DNA of 64,000 bases, from contig CAJUEL010000023.1 of assembly GCA_910585455.1 (NCBI GenBank), forward strand, positions 6,744-70,743. The letters run 5' to 3'. Position 1 is the first letter of the stretch. Every line of letters starts with the position of its first letter. Below are positions 42,193 to 49,263 of this stretch, in pieces. The notes under the pieces are model-generated. The model ran no database searches. It worked only from the letters and a program-made list of their open reading frames with translations, and was not told the DNA's origin. Origin of the DNA: an uncultured Eisenbergiella sp. (GTDB taxonomy: Bacteria; Bacillota; Clostridia; Lachnospirales; Lachnospiraceae). A program made the position numbers and the translations under genes.

Positions 42193-42219
42193 ATTATAGG
42201 AAACGACATAAGTCGTTTC
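42193..42219 (-). promoter_or_regulatory. Hairpin overlapping a -10 element before the decarboxylase gene
   Basis: GAAACGAC and GTCGTTTC (42200-42207 and 42212-42219) form a perfect hairpin that abuts TATAAT (42193-42198) on the minus strand. Nearly the same hairpin lies at 56815-56839 before the GH78 gene. A second, larger hairpin, CGTCCGCA/TGCGGACG, lies at about 42229-42271. Confidence 0.5.
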
Positions 42220-42287
42220 TGTTTGCATCGTCCGCACGCTGCTAAAGCAGCGATGTTTCCCTGTGCGGACGTATGCATCAGGAAGAG

Positions 42288-42812
42288 TCATCCCTTCCCC
42301 CTGCAAAAAAGTGTTTCCTTTAAAGAGCAGTACTTATCCGCCGCCGTCACAATCCACGCTTCCCGGCACATGGGGAACTTTAAGGTCAGCGGCCACATGT
42401 GCTTTACGATGATATCCCTTTCCCGCGGGGACAGCCGGTATTCCTTTCCGGCATTTTGAAGCGCCACGTAAGGATGATGAAAGCCATGCAGCTTTTCATG
42501 GCTGTATTTATCGTGCCAGTCGTACAAAAAATAATCATGCAAAAGCGCGCCCCGCACCATGTCCCGCTCCTGACAGCGGATACCCAGCTTTTTTAATTTT
42601 TCTTCAATGATAATGCTGCATTCCGCCACGCACAGGCTGTGCTTTTTGACCGAAATCCGCCCGTGCTGCATAAACTGCCCGGACCGGCGGAAGTTGTGCG
42701 ATTCCAGAATGTCCTTCGCATATTGCTCGATGCGCGCCCTGCGCTGCCTGCGCTGCCGCCAGAGCTTCTCGATCCGCGCGCGCCGCTTTGCCTGTCTTTC
42801 CCGTATGTCCAC
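42288..42812 (-). CDS. HD-domain protein
   Basis: 174 residues. A basic N-terminus (RERQAKRRARIEKLWRQRR) precedes an HD phosphohydrolase domain with His in KKHSLCVAECSI, the HD pair in GALLHDYFLYDWHD and a late Asp in TAADKYCSL. The substrate is unknown; related proteins act on nucleotides. GTG at 42812 is chosen as start because GGAGGA lies 12 bases upstream; it falls one base after the stop of the Phd antitoxin gene, so the two are coupled. Confidence 0.75.
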   Translation of the reverse strand: MDIRERQAKRRARIEKLWRQRRQRRARIEQYAKDILESHNFRRSGQFMQHGRISVKKHSLCVAECSIIIEEKLKKLGIRCQERDMVRGALLHDYFLYDWHDKYSHEKLHGFHHPYVALQNAGKEYRLSPRERDIIVKHMWPLTLKFPMCREAWIVTAADKYCSLKETLFCRGKG

Positions 42813-42813
42813 T

Positions 42814-43089
42814 TTATGTAATGTTCCTCCGGTCACTCAAATATTGTTCAACCATGATTCTCAATTCTTCTATTGACAACCACCCGTTTCCGTCTTTCAC
42901 TGCCGCTTCTGCCTCATTCAGCTTTTCCAGTAATTTCCTTTCCTCTCTATCACGCTCATAATCCGCTATATCCATAACTACAAATTTTCCCCTGCCATTT
43001 TGGGTTAAAAATACGGGCTCCCCTATCTGACAGTTTTTTAATACTTCATTATAATTTCTCAAATCCGATACCGGTAATATATTTGCCAT
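42814..43089 (-). CDS. Phd/YefM-family antitoxin without a RelE partner
   Basis: 91 residues. MANILPVSDLRNYNEVLKNC, then GEPVFLTQNGRGKFVVMDIADYE is the DNA-binding half of Phd/YefM antitoxins; the C-terminal helical half follows (EAEAAVKDGNGWLSIEELR). No toxin gene follows; the next gene is an HD-domain protein one base away. Either the toxin has been lost or the HD protein is the partner. A TTG start 18 bases upstream is possible. Confidence 0.8.
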   Translation of the reverse strand: MANILPVSDLRNYNEVLKNCQIGEPVFLTQNGRGKFVVMDIADYERDREERKLLEKLNEAEAAVKDGNGWLSIEELRIMVEQYLSDRRNIT

Positions 43090-43181
43090 ATACGCCACTT
43101 TTTTCAAAAAAACAGAAATTCTACCCTTATATTATATCCAACGGTGCTGTAATAATCAACGAAAAATTTTACAGCTTTTTC

Positions 43182-43639
43182 GTAACAGTTCAGCCCTCAA
43201 TGTCGTTTGGTCTGACGGCGGGCGCTGGGAACGGAACGGGGAACCGGCAGCAGACGCAGGGGCGGGAGGGCGGGGCAGACGGGACAGGGAGCGGCGGGAA
43301 GATAGGCAGGCGGAGGACACAGACTGTTTCCAGGCGCTTTTATCCGGAGCGGAGAAATTCCCAAAATGACAGGATATTCCTGGGACAGGGCGCAAAACTG
43401 TCTGAACGCAGTGAGTTTTTTTGCGTCCTGTCCCGTTCAGGAATAGCCGGTCATTTTGTGGAATTTCCCGCTCTGGATAATGCGCCCGGAAACAGTCTGT
43501 GTCCTCCGCCTGCCCATCTTCCCGCCGCTCCCTGTCCCGTCTGTCCACGTCCTCCTGCCCCTGCGTCTGCTGCCGGTTCCCCGTTCCGTTCCCGGTGTCC
43601 GCCACCAGACCTGATGACGTTGGAGGCTGAACTGTTACA
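43182..43639. repeat. Giant hairpin 4 (type A) with GTAACAG ends
   Basis: GTAACAGTTCAGCC (from 43182) pairs with GGCTGAACTGTTAC (to 43639), and the arms match over about 170 bases (GGGAACGGAACGGGGAACCG with its complement, then CAGCAGACGCAGGGGC and so on). The apex carries CTGTCTGAACGCAGTGAG, the type A sequence with one change. The ends are those of the 134-bp mobile element. It lies between the divergent genes at 43089 (-) and 43726 (+); long frames through it are artefacts. Confidence 0.92.
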
Positions 43640-43725
43640 AATTTTGATTGCATTTTCATGAATATTCAAATACAATGTAAGAAATGATAAAATTGTGATA
43701 AAATTCAGATAAGGAGTGATCGTAT

Positions 43726-43986
43726 ATGATTCAAATCAGACCGGTATCAGATTTGAGAAATAAGTTTCCAGAGGTCGAAAAAATCGTTAATGAAGGCGAA
43801 CCGGTATATCTTACCAAGAATGGCTATGGCGCAATGGTGGTGCTCAGCCTTGATTTATATGCAAGGTTAACCGATGGCGCCGAAACGGCATTGGATGAGG
43901 CAGACCAGGCAGCTGCAAAAGACAGCAGGAGAATGACACATGAGGATGTATTCGGCAACCTGCGGAGGAAAATAAATGCCCAGTAA
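43726..43986 (+). CDS. Phd/YefM-family antitoxin
   Basis: 86 residues. The start MIQIRPVSDLRNKFPEVEKI and EGEPVYLTKNGYGAMVVLSL form the DNA-binding domain; the acidic C-terminus is the toxin-binding part. AAGGAGTG precedes the ATG. It overlaps the toxin gene by 11 bases. Upstream, GATAAAATT occurs at 43686 and 43697, 11 bases apart, within the promoter region, a possible operator. Confidence 0.9.
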   Translation: MIQIRPVSDLRNKFPEVEKIVNEGEPVYLTKNGYGAMVVLSLDLYARLTDGAETALDEADQAAAKDSRRMTHEDVFGNLRRKINAQ

Positions 43987-44305
43987 AAAATACCGCTTGC
44001 AGTACCTGCCACTTTTTTATGAAGACCTTGAAGAAAAGATAACATATATCGCTGTTGAACTGGGAAATCCACAGGCTGCAAATAATCTGCTGGATAAAGT
44101 AGAGAATGCTATCCTGGAACGTCTTCCAATTGCAGAGTCTTTTGAACCGTACCATTCTGTCCGGGAAAGAAAATACCAGTATTATCGAATTTATGTGGAC
44201 AATTTTATAATTTATTATGTAATAATCAATAATAATCCCAATGACCTGATTATGGAGGTAAGGAGATTTCTTTATAAAGGACAGGATCAACACAGACTGG
44301 TATAG
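43976..44305 (+). CDS. RelE/ParE-family toxin
   Basis: 109 residues with the RelE/ParE fold: YRLQYLPLFYEDLEEKITYI at the N-terminus, LLDKVENAILERL, and the C-terminal YRIYVDNFIIYYVIINN and MEVRRFLYKGQD strands. Members either cut mRNA at the ribosome or poison gyrase; the sequence alone leans to the ParE side because of the helical hairpin and RRFLYKG end. It is coupled to the Phd-type antitoxin upstream. Confidence 0.88.
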   Translation: MPSKKYRLQYLPLFYEDLEEKITYIAVELGNPQAANNLLDKVENAILERLPIAESFEPYHSVRERKYQYYRIYVDNFIIYYVIINNNPNDLIMEVRRFLYKGQDQHRLV

Positions 44306-44326
44306 TCAAAACGGCACTCCCTGCTC

Positions 44327-45235
44327 TCACTCTTCCCGGAATAAAAGCCACACTGTCAGCTGCCCGTCTTCCACCTGCGCCGACACGCCGCCGCCCATTT
44401 TCTCCATCAGTCCCTTCACGCTGGAAAGCCCCAGCCCGGCGCCTGCCGTATGACGGGCGCGGTCCGCCCGGTAAAAGCGGTCAAAAATCCGGTCCGCGTC
44501 CGGTTCCTGTCCCCGCGCCACCGGATTGGAAAACCAGAGCCTGCTGCCCGCCTGTCCGATTTCCAGCCTGCCGCTGCCATGCCGGAGCGCATTCTGGATG
44601 AGATTGGAAAAAATCCGTTTCATCGCCTCCTCCGAAGCGTGCACCATAATGCCGGGCGCATCCGTTTGCTTTTCATCCGCCATCTGCACAAAATGCAGCT
44701 CCGGCTCCACACCGCTTTCCACAAGTCTCGTATAAAAGCCCGCCAGCACATCGCAAAGCACGGGAAAGGGATCCAGGCTTTCACACGCGATCCGATATTC
44801 CCCGTCGGCAAGGCGGGTGAACACAAAAAGCTCCTCCAGAATATTTTCCAGATCAGCAAGCCGCCTTTTGATAATATCCAGATATTGCCGCCTCTGTGCA
44901 GGCCTTTCCTCCTCTTCCAAAAGCTGTACATACCCGGATGCCCCGGCGAGGGGCGTACGGATATCATGGGAAATGGAGGTGATGGCACTTTTCAGCTCCC
45001 GATCCGCATTTTCCAGCAAAATTCCCGCCTGCCGTCCCTTTTCCAGCCGTTCATTGATCGCCCTGCAAGCGCGCAGAAACCCACGGCTTCGCACGCTGAC
45101 GCCAAGCCGCAGGTTACTGTTTTCATCCGTTTCTTCCAATTGCTCTGCCCATTCCAAAAGCTGCCTTTCACAACGCCATCGGTCCGCTGCCAAAAGCAAA
45201 AGCGCAATGACAAGTCCTGCACATATCCAGGTCAT
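44327..45235 (-). CDS. Sensor histidine kinase with short N-terminus
   Basis: 302 residues. One membrane helix (about residues 3-18) is followed directly by a cytoplasmic linker, HisKA (SISHDIRTPLAGASGYVQLL) and HATPase (NLIQNALRHGSG, RIFDRFYRADRA, GAGLGLSSVKGL). There is no extracellular sensor, so signal input probably comes through the adjacent ABC transporter, as in antibiotic-peptide sensing systems. It is the last gene of a four-gene unit starting with the response regulator at 47777. Confidence 0.9.
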   Translation of the reverse strand: MTWICAGLVIALLLLAADRWRCERQLLEWAEQLEETDENSNLRLGVSVRSRGFLRACRAINERLEKGRQAGILLENADRELKSAITSISHDIRTPLAGASGYVQLLEEEERPAQRRQYLDIIKRRLADLENILEELFVFTRLADGEYRIACESLDPFPVLCDVLAGFYTRLVESGVEPELHFVQMADEKQTDAPGIMVHASEEAMKRIFSNLIQNALRHGSGRLEIGQAGSRLWFSNPVARGQEPDADRIFDRFYRADRARHTAGAGLGLSSVKGLMEKMGGGVSAQVEDGQLTVWLLFREE

Positions 45236-45260
45236 AAAATCCCCCGTTCTGTCTATCCTG

Positions 45261-46067
45261 TCAGATATCCTTCTTTTTCAATGTGAGCATCCCTACTGCC
45301 ACAAAAAGCACAAGCCACACCATTGCCACGGCCATATGCCGCATAAAGGGTTCCCCCAGCACCAGCCTTGCCACGACGCTTTCCGTACAGCCATACAATG
45401 TCCAGTCAAAGATGGAGATACCCCACATTCCCAGAAGCTGTTCCAGAAGCGACACCGCCAGACCGCTGGGAATGATGATGCCCGCAGCGATGCCCGCTCC
45501 CTCGCTGCGCAGCAGCACACAGAGCAAAATGCTCTGGGCGCAAAACGCCAGACCGGTCAGGCCGAAGCCTCCCACAAATACGCCAACATTGATTGCAGGT
45601 CCTTCCGCAAATCGAAGTCCCACTGCCTGACAGCATATTTCAAATACGAGCCAGGTGCCCGCCATCCAGACCAGACCCACAATCGCCATGCACATCAGCT
45701 TGCTTAAGAAATACCGTCCACGGCTGCCCTGGACTGAAAATATATTTTTGGCAAAGCCGCTGGCAAAATCGGAGCAGACAAACAGCGCTGTCACAATGTA
45801 TATAGCAAGGTTGAATATACCGCCCGAATAAATCGTGGAACACAAAGCGTCCGTTTTTGACAGGGACAGGATTTCATTGATGTCATCCTCATCCTCTGAA
45901 GTAAACACCATTCCTGCCGCCTCTCCCGCCGCCCTCGCGTCCGGATCCGTCACAACATGCATGAGGGTCACGGTCAGAACAATGCCCGCTACCAAAATGA
46001 AGGACGTGATATAAAACATTCTGGACCGAAACATCCGGCGCAGATCCATTCTGAGTAAGTTAAGCAT
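45261..46067 (-). CDS. ABC-2 type permease
   Basis: 268 residues with six hydrophobic segments (first at about 18-40), an extracellular loop after the first helix, and the usual ABC-2 plan seen with bacteriocin-immunity transporters. It overlaps its ATPase gene by 8 bases and precedes the histidine kinase gene. It probably exports or removes a membrane-active peptide. Confidence 0.85.
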   Translation of the reverse strand: MLNLLRMDLRRMFRSRMFYITSFILVAGIVLTVTLMHVVTDPDARAAGEAAGMVFTSEDEDDINEILSLSKTDALCSTIYSGGIFNLAIYIVTALFVCSDFASGFAKNIFSVQGSRGRYFLSKLMCMAIVGLVWMAGTWLVFEICCQAVGLRFAEGPAINVGVFVGGFGLTGLAFCAQSILLCVLLRSEGAGIAAGIIIPSGLAVSLLEQLLGMWGISIFDWTLYGCTESVVARLVLGEPFMRHMAVAMVWLVLFVAVGMLTLKKKDI

Positions 46068-46971
46068 GCTCTTCCCCTCCCATCTGATTCAGAAAATACT
46101 CCTCCAGCCCCATTTTGTGCCGGTACAGCTCCTGTACCGCAATACCTTCCTCCCCGAAGGCGCGGCTGATCTGCTCCCCCGTGCACGTATCGAAAATGCG
46201 CAGCTCTCCCTGCGGACGCACCTCATATGCCGTCATGCCCAGCTTTCTTTCCAGACAGACCGCCGCTTCTTTGGGCCGGTCCACCCGTACGTACAGATAG
46301 TCCTGACTTTTTTCCTCCAGCTCTTTGGCGGAAATTTCCTGTACCAGCCTGCCGTCCCGGATAATGCCGTAGCAGGTCGCTATTTTGTGAAGCTCCCCCA
46401 GAATATGGGAGCTCAACAGGATCGTGATTCCCCTCTCCCGGTTCAGCCTCTGCAAAAGCTCCCGCACCTCGGACATGCCCTCCGGATCCAGACCGTTGAT
46501 CGGCTCATCCAGAATCAGAAAATCCGGGCTGCCCAGCAGCGCCATCGCCACGCCCAGTCTCTGCTTCATGCCCATGGAAAACTGCCTGACCGCCTTTCTT
46601 TCTACACCGGACAGTCCGACCATGGCCAGCAGCTCCCGCATGCGCTCTTTCCCATCCGCAAGTCCCAAAAGCGTCGCTTTCAGCATCAGATTTTCCTGTG
46701 CGGACAGCTTCGGGTATATCCCCGGGCTTTCAATGAGAATTCCCGTCCGCCTGCGCGCCACCGCGTCCGTGACAGGCTTGCCGAACAGCGCAATCTCCCC
46801 CGCGTCCGGCGCAGCCAGCCCTGCCAGCATTTTTAATGCCGTGGACTTGCCCGCCCCGTTCCTTCCGATAAATCCGTAAATATCGCCCTGACGCACCGTC
46901 ATGGACAGCTGATCCACCGCCCGCTTTTTTCCGTATGACTTACAGAGCATTTTTGTCTGCACCACATCCAT
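46060..46971 (-). CDS. ABC transporter ATPase
   Basis: 303 residues: Walker A GRNGAGKST, Q-loop near GILIESPGIYPKLS, signature FSMGMKQRLG, Walker B FLILDEPINGLDP and H-loop LLSSHILGEL, then a C-terminal extension. This class couples to ABC-2 permeases that give self-protection against lantibiotics and similar peptides. The start at 46971 has GGGGAGG upstream; a longer frame is rejected. 124 bases separate it from the response regulator gene. Confidence 0.93.
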   Translation of the reverse strand: MDVVQTKMLCKSYGKKRAVDQLSMTVRQGDIYGFIGRNGAGKSTALKMLAGLAAPDAGEIALFGKPVTDAVARRRTGILIESPGIYPKLSAQENLMLKATLLGLADGKERMRELLAMVGLSGVERKAVRQFSMGMKQRLGVAMALLGSPDFLILDEPINGLDPEGMSEVRELLQRLNRERGITILLSSHILGELHKIATCYGIIRDGRLVQEISAKELEEKSQDYLYVRVDRPKEAAVCLERKLGMTAYEVRPQGELRIFDTCTGEQISRAFGEEGIAVQELYRHKMGLEEYFLNQMGGEEHA

Positions 46972-47095
46972 CGTCTCTTCCTCCCCTGCCTGAACCGTTG
47001 CTGACAGATTCTGCAAAGCACCGTTTTGCTTTGACACGGATATCATCTCACAGCGCGGTACAGAAATCGCAAAGAAAAGATAAAGAAAGTATTAA

Positions 47096-47777
47096 TCATA
47101 TTTCCGTTAATTTAAAGCCGATTCCCCAGACAGTCTGTATGTAATCCGGCGCGCCTGCCGCCCGCAGCTTCGCCCGGATATTGCTGATGTGCACGTTGAT
47201 CGTTTTATCCTCAATGAACGCGTCCTGCTGCCATACCGCCTCATAAATTTCCTGTCGGGTGAACACCTTTTTGGGGCGGCGCGCCAACAGCTCCACGATG
47301 CCGAACTCATGCGCCGTCAGCTCCACCGCCTTTCCCTGTGCCAAAAGTCGCCTCGCCTGCATATCGATCGTCCATTCCCGAAAGAGGATCATTTCCTCCT
47401 GCTCCTGCCGCGCCCCTCTCTGATGGCGCAGCTGCACGAGAATGCGCGCCCACAGCTCCTCCAGCGCAAAGGGCTTGGTCATATAGTCGTCCGCGCCCGC
47501 CACCAAAAGCTCCACCTTGTCCTCCAGCGCGCCCTTCGCCGTCAGCACGATGACCGGAACCTGGCTGGTCCGGCGGATTTCCTCCACCAGCCTGTCGCCG
47601 GAAAGCCCTGGCAGCATCAAATCCACAAGCAGAAGATCAAACTCCTGCAGCTGCCATAAAAGCCGCCCCTCCGTCCCGGAAAAGGCCTGGGTCACACTGC
47701 ATCCCTTTTGTGTCAAAAATGCCTCCGTCATATTGTTGATGTCCGTATCATCCTCAACCAGAAGAATTCTCGTCATA
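47096..47777 (-). CDS. OmpR-family response regulator
   Basis: 226 residues: receiver (LLVEDDTDINNM, phospho-acceptor LLLVDLMLPG, DYMTKPFA) and winged-helix output domain (ELTAHEFGIVELLARRPKK to IQTVWGIGFKL). AGGAACTATG marks the start at 47777. It is the first gene of the RR-ATPase-permease-kinase unit and most likely activates the transporter genes when the peptide substrate is present. Confidence 0.92.
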
Positions 47778-47814
47778 GTTCCTCCCGTCCTTGCTACCGC
47801 TCCTGCAAAAAGCC

Positions 47815-49155
47815 TCACTCCGCCTGTTTCTCTTCCTGTGCCCGGCGCGCCCATTTCCCACGGCTGTCCCCGATCGCCGGATTTTCCAGAAGCTGCCCCT
47901 CCTGCGCAAAACGCGAGCCATGGCAGGGACAATCCCAGCTATGCTCGGCGTCGTTCCATTTCAGCGCACAGCCCATATGAGGACACCTTTTTGTAGAAAA
48001 AACCATCATATCCGCCGCCGCTTCCAGCATGTTCGCCGCAAGCTGTTTCTTTTTCATGCGCCGCGCGGGAGAAAACACCGGCGCGAAGGGATTCTCGCGC
48101 TCCAGCACGTAATCCCGCAGAAGCTGCGCCGCCGCCATGGCGGAGGACATGCCCCATTTATTAAAGCCCGTCGCCGCAAACCATTCCTGCCGCCGCCCGC
48201 TGTAACGCCCGATATAAGGAATGCCGTCTAACGTCATGCAGTCCTGTGCCGCCCAGGCATACCGCTCCCGGGCATTGGGATAATATTTCCCGGCAAACTC
48301 CCGCAGCTTTTGCCAGCCACCCCCTGACTTTCCAGTCTTGTGCCCGCCGCCGCCCAGAAGCAAAAGTCCCTGCGCATTCCGAAAGGACAATCCGTTTTGC
48401 GCCTCGTCCACAAACATGCCCTGCACCTGCTGCGCCCCTTCCAGCGAAAGGACATAGGAGCGCTGCTGATACATTTTCATGAAGTAAAAGCCATGGGTAT
48501 TCACGATCGGAAAATGAGTGGCAAAAATAATCTTCTCCGCGCTGATTGCAACCCCCTCCCGGGTCAATGCCTCCTGGTTTTTCACGGAAACAATGCAGGT
48601 ATTTTCATAAATATGCAGCCCCGGCAATATCCCCCTCACAAAGGCGATCGGATCAAACTGCGCCTGATCGGGAAAGCGCACCGCGCCCACCACCGGAAAC
48701 GGCAGCCCCAGAGCGTCCGCAAAGGAAGCCCGATAGCGCAGCTTTTCAAGCGCCCCAAGCTCCTGCTCCAGCTTTCTCTGCGCATTTTTGGAATACACAT
48801 AGTTATCCTGATTTTCAAAGCCACAATCGATCCGCTCACAAAGCTCCCGGTATTTTTCCACCGCCTGACAATTTGCCCGCAGATACATGTCCGCAAGCTC
48901 CTCTCCCCACGAGGAGATCAATTTGTCGTAAATCAGTCCGTGCTGCGCCGTAATTTTAGCGGTCGTGTGCCCCGTCGTGCCCTGACAGATACGTCCGGCT
49001 TCCACAAGCGCGCACCCAACCCCTGCCTCCCGCAGAAAATGCGCACACAAAATGCCCGTCATTCCGCCTCCAATGACGAGCACTTCTGTCTGCATATCCT
49101 CTTTCAGCGCCGCATATTGAGGCAGCCGATTTTTATCTTCCCATTGTGACAGCAT
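47815..49155 (-). CDS. FAD-dependent oxidoreductase with C-terminal Rieske domain
   Basis: 446 residues. Residues 15-360 are a DAO-type FAD protein (VLVIGGGMTGILCAHFLREAG, then GTTGHTTAKITAQHG). Residues about 390-425 are a Rieske 2Fe-2S domain with CPHMGC and CPCHGSRF ligands. This fusion is common in Firmicutes and cyanobacteria; the substrate is unknown. The start at 49155 has GGAGG 8 bases upstream. It ends 37 bases before the response regulator gene, but is not obviously part of that unit. Confidence 0.9.
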   Translation of the reverse strand: MLSQWEDKNRLPQYAALKEDMQTEVLVIGGGMTGILCAHFLREAGVGCALVEAGRICQGTTGHTTAKITAQHGLIYDKLISSWGEELADMYLRANCQAVEKYRELCERIDCGFENQDNYVYSKNAQRKLEQELGALEKLRYRASFADALGLPFPVVGAVRFPDQAQFDPIAFVRGILPGLHIYENTCIVSVKNQEALTREGVAISAEKIIFATHFPIVNTHGFYFMKMYQQRSYVLSLEGAQQVQGMFVDEAQNGLSFRNAQGLLLLGGGGHKTGKSGGGWQKLREFAGKYYPNARERYAWAAQDCMTLDGIPYIGRYSGRRQEWFAATGFNKWGMSSAMAAAQLLRDYVLERENPFAPVFSPARRMKKKQLAANMLEAAADMMVFSTKRCPHMGCALKWNDAEHSWDCPCHGSRFAQEGQLLENPAIGDSRGKWARRAQEEKQAE

Positions 49156-49192
49156 CCCAAAGCCCTCCACTGCAAGATTTCAGGGAATATTC

Positions 49193-49221
49193 GTAACAGC
49201 TCAGACGGCTCCAAACATTAC
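49193..49221. repeat. 29-bp miniature of the GTAACAG element
   Basis: GTAACAGCTCAGACGGCTCC followed by AAACATTAC. The flanks gaatattc and aaatattt agree at 6 of 8 bases. It lies in the gap between the oxidoreductase and GH13 genes. Confidence 0.6.
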
Positions 49222-49263
49222 AAATATTTCCTTTCTCTTCCAGTATGGGCGCTTTGCAACAGT

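Noticed and set aside
43083..43661. Overlapping frames of about 170-190 codons on both strands across hairpin 4
   Set aside because: Palindrome artefacts without initiation signals.
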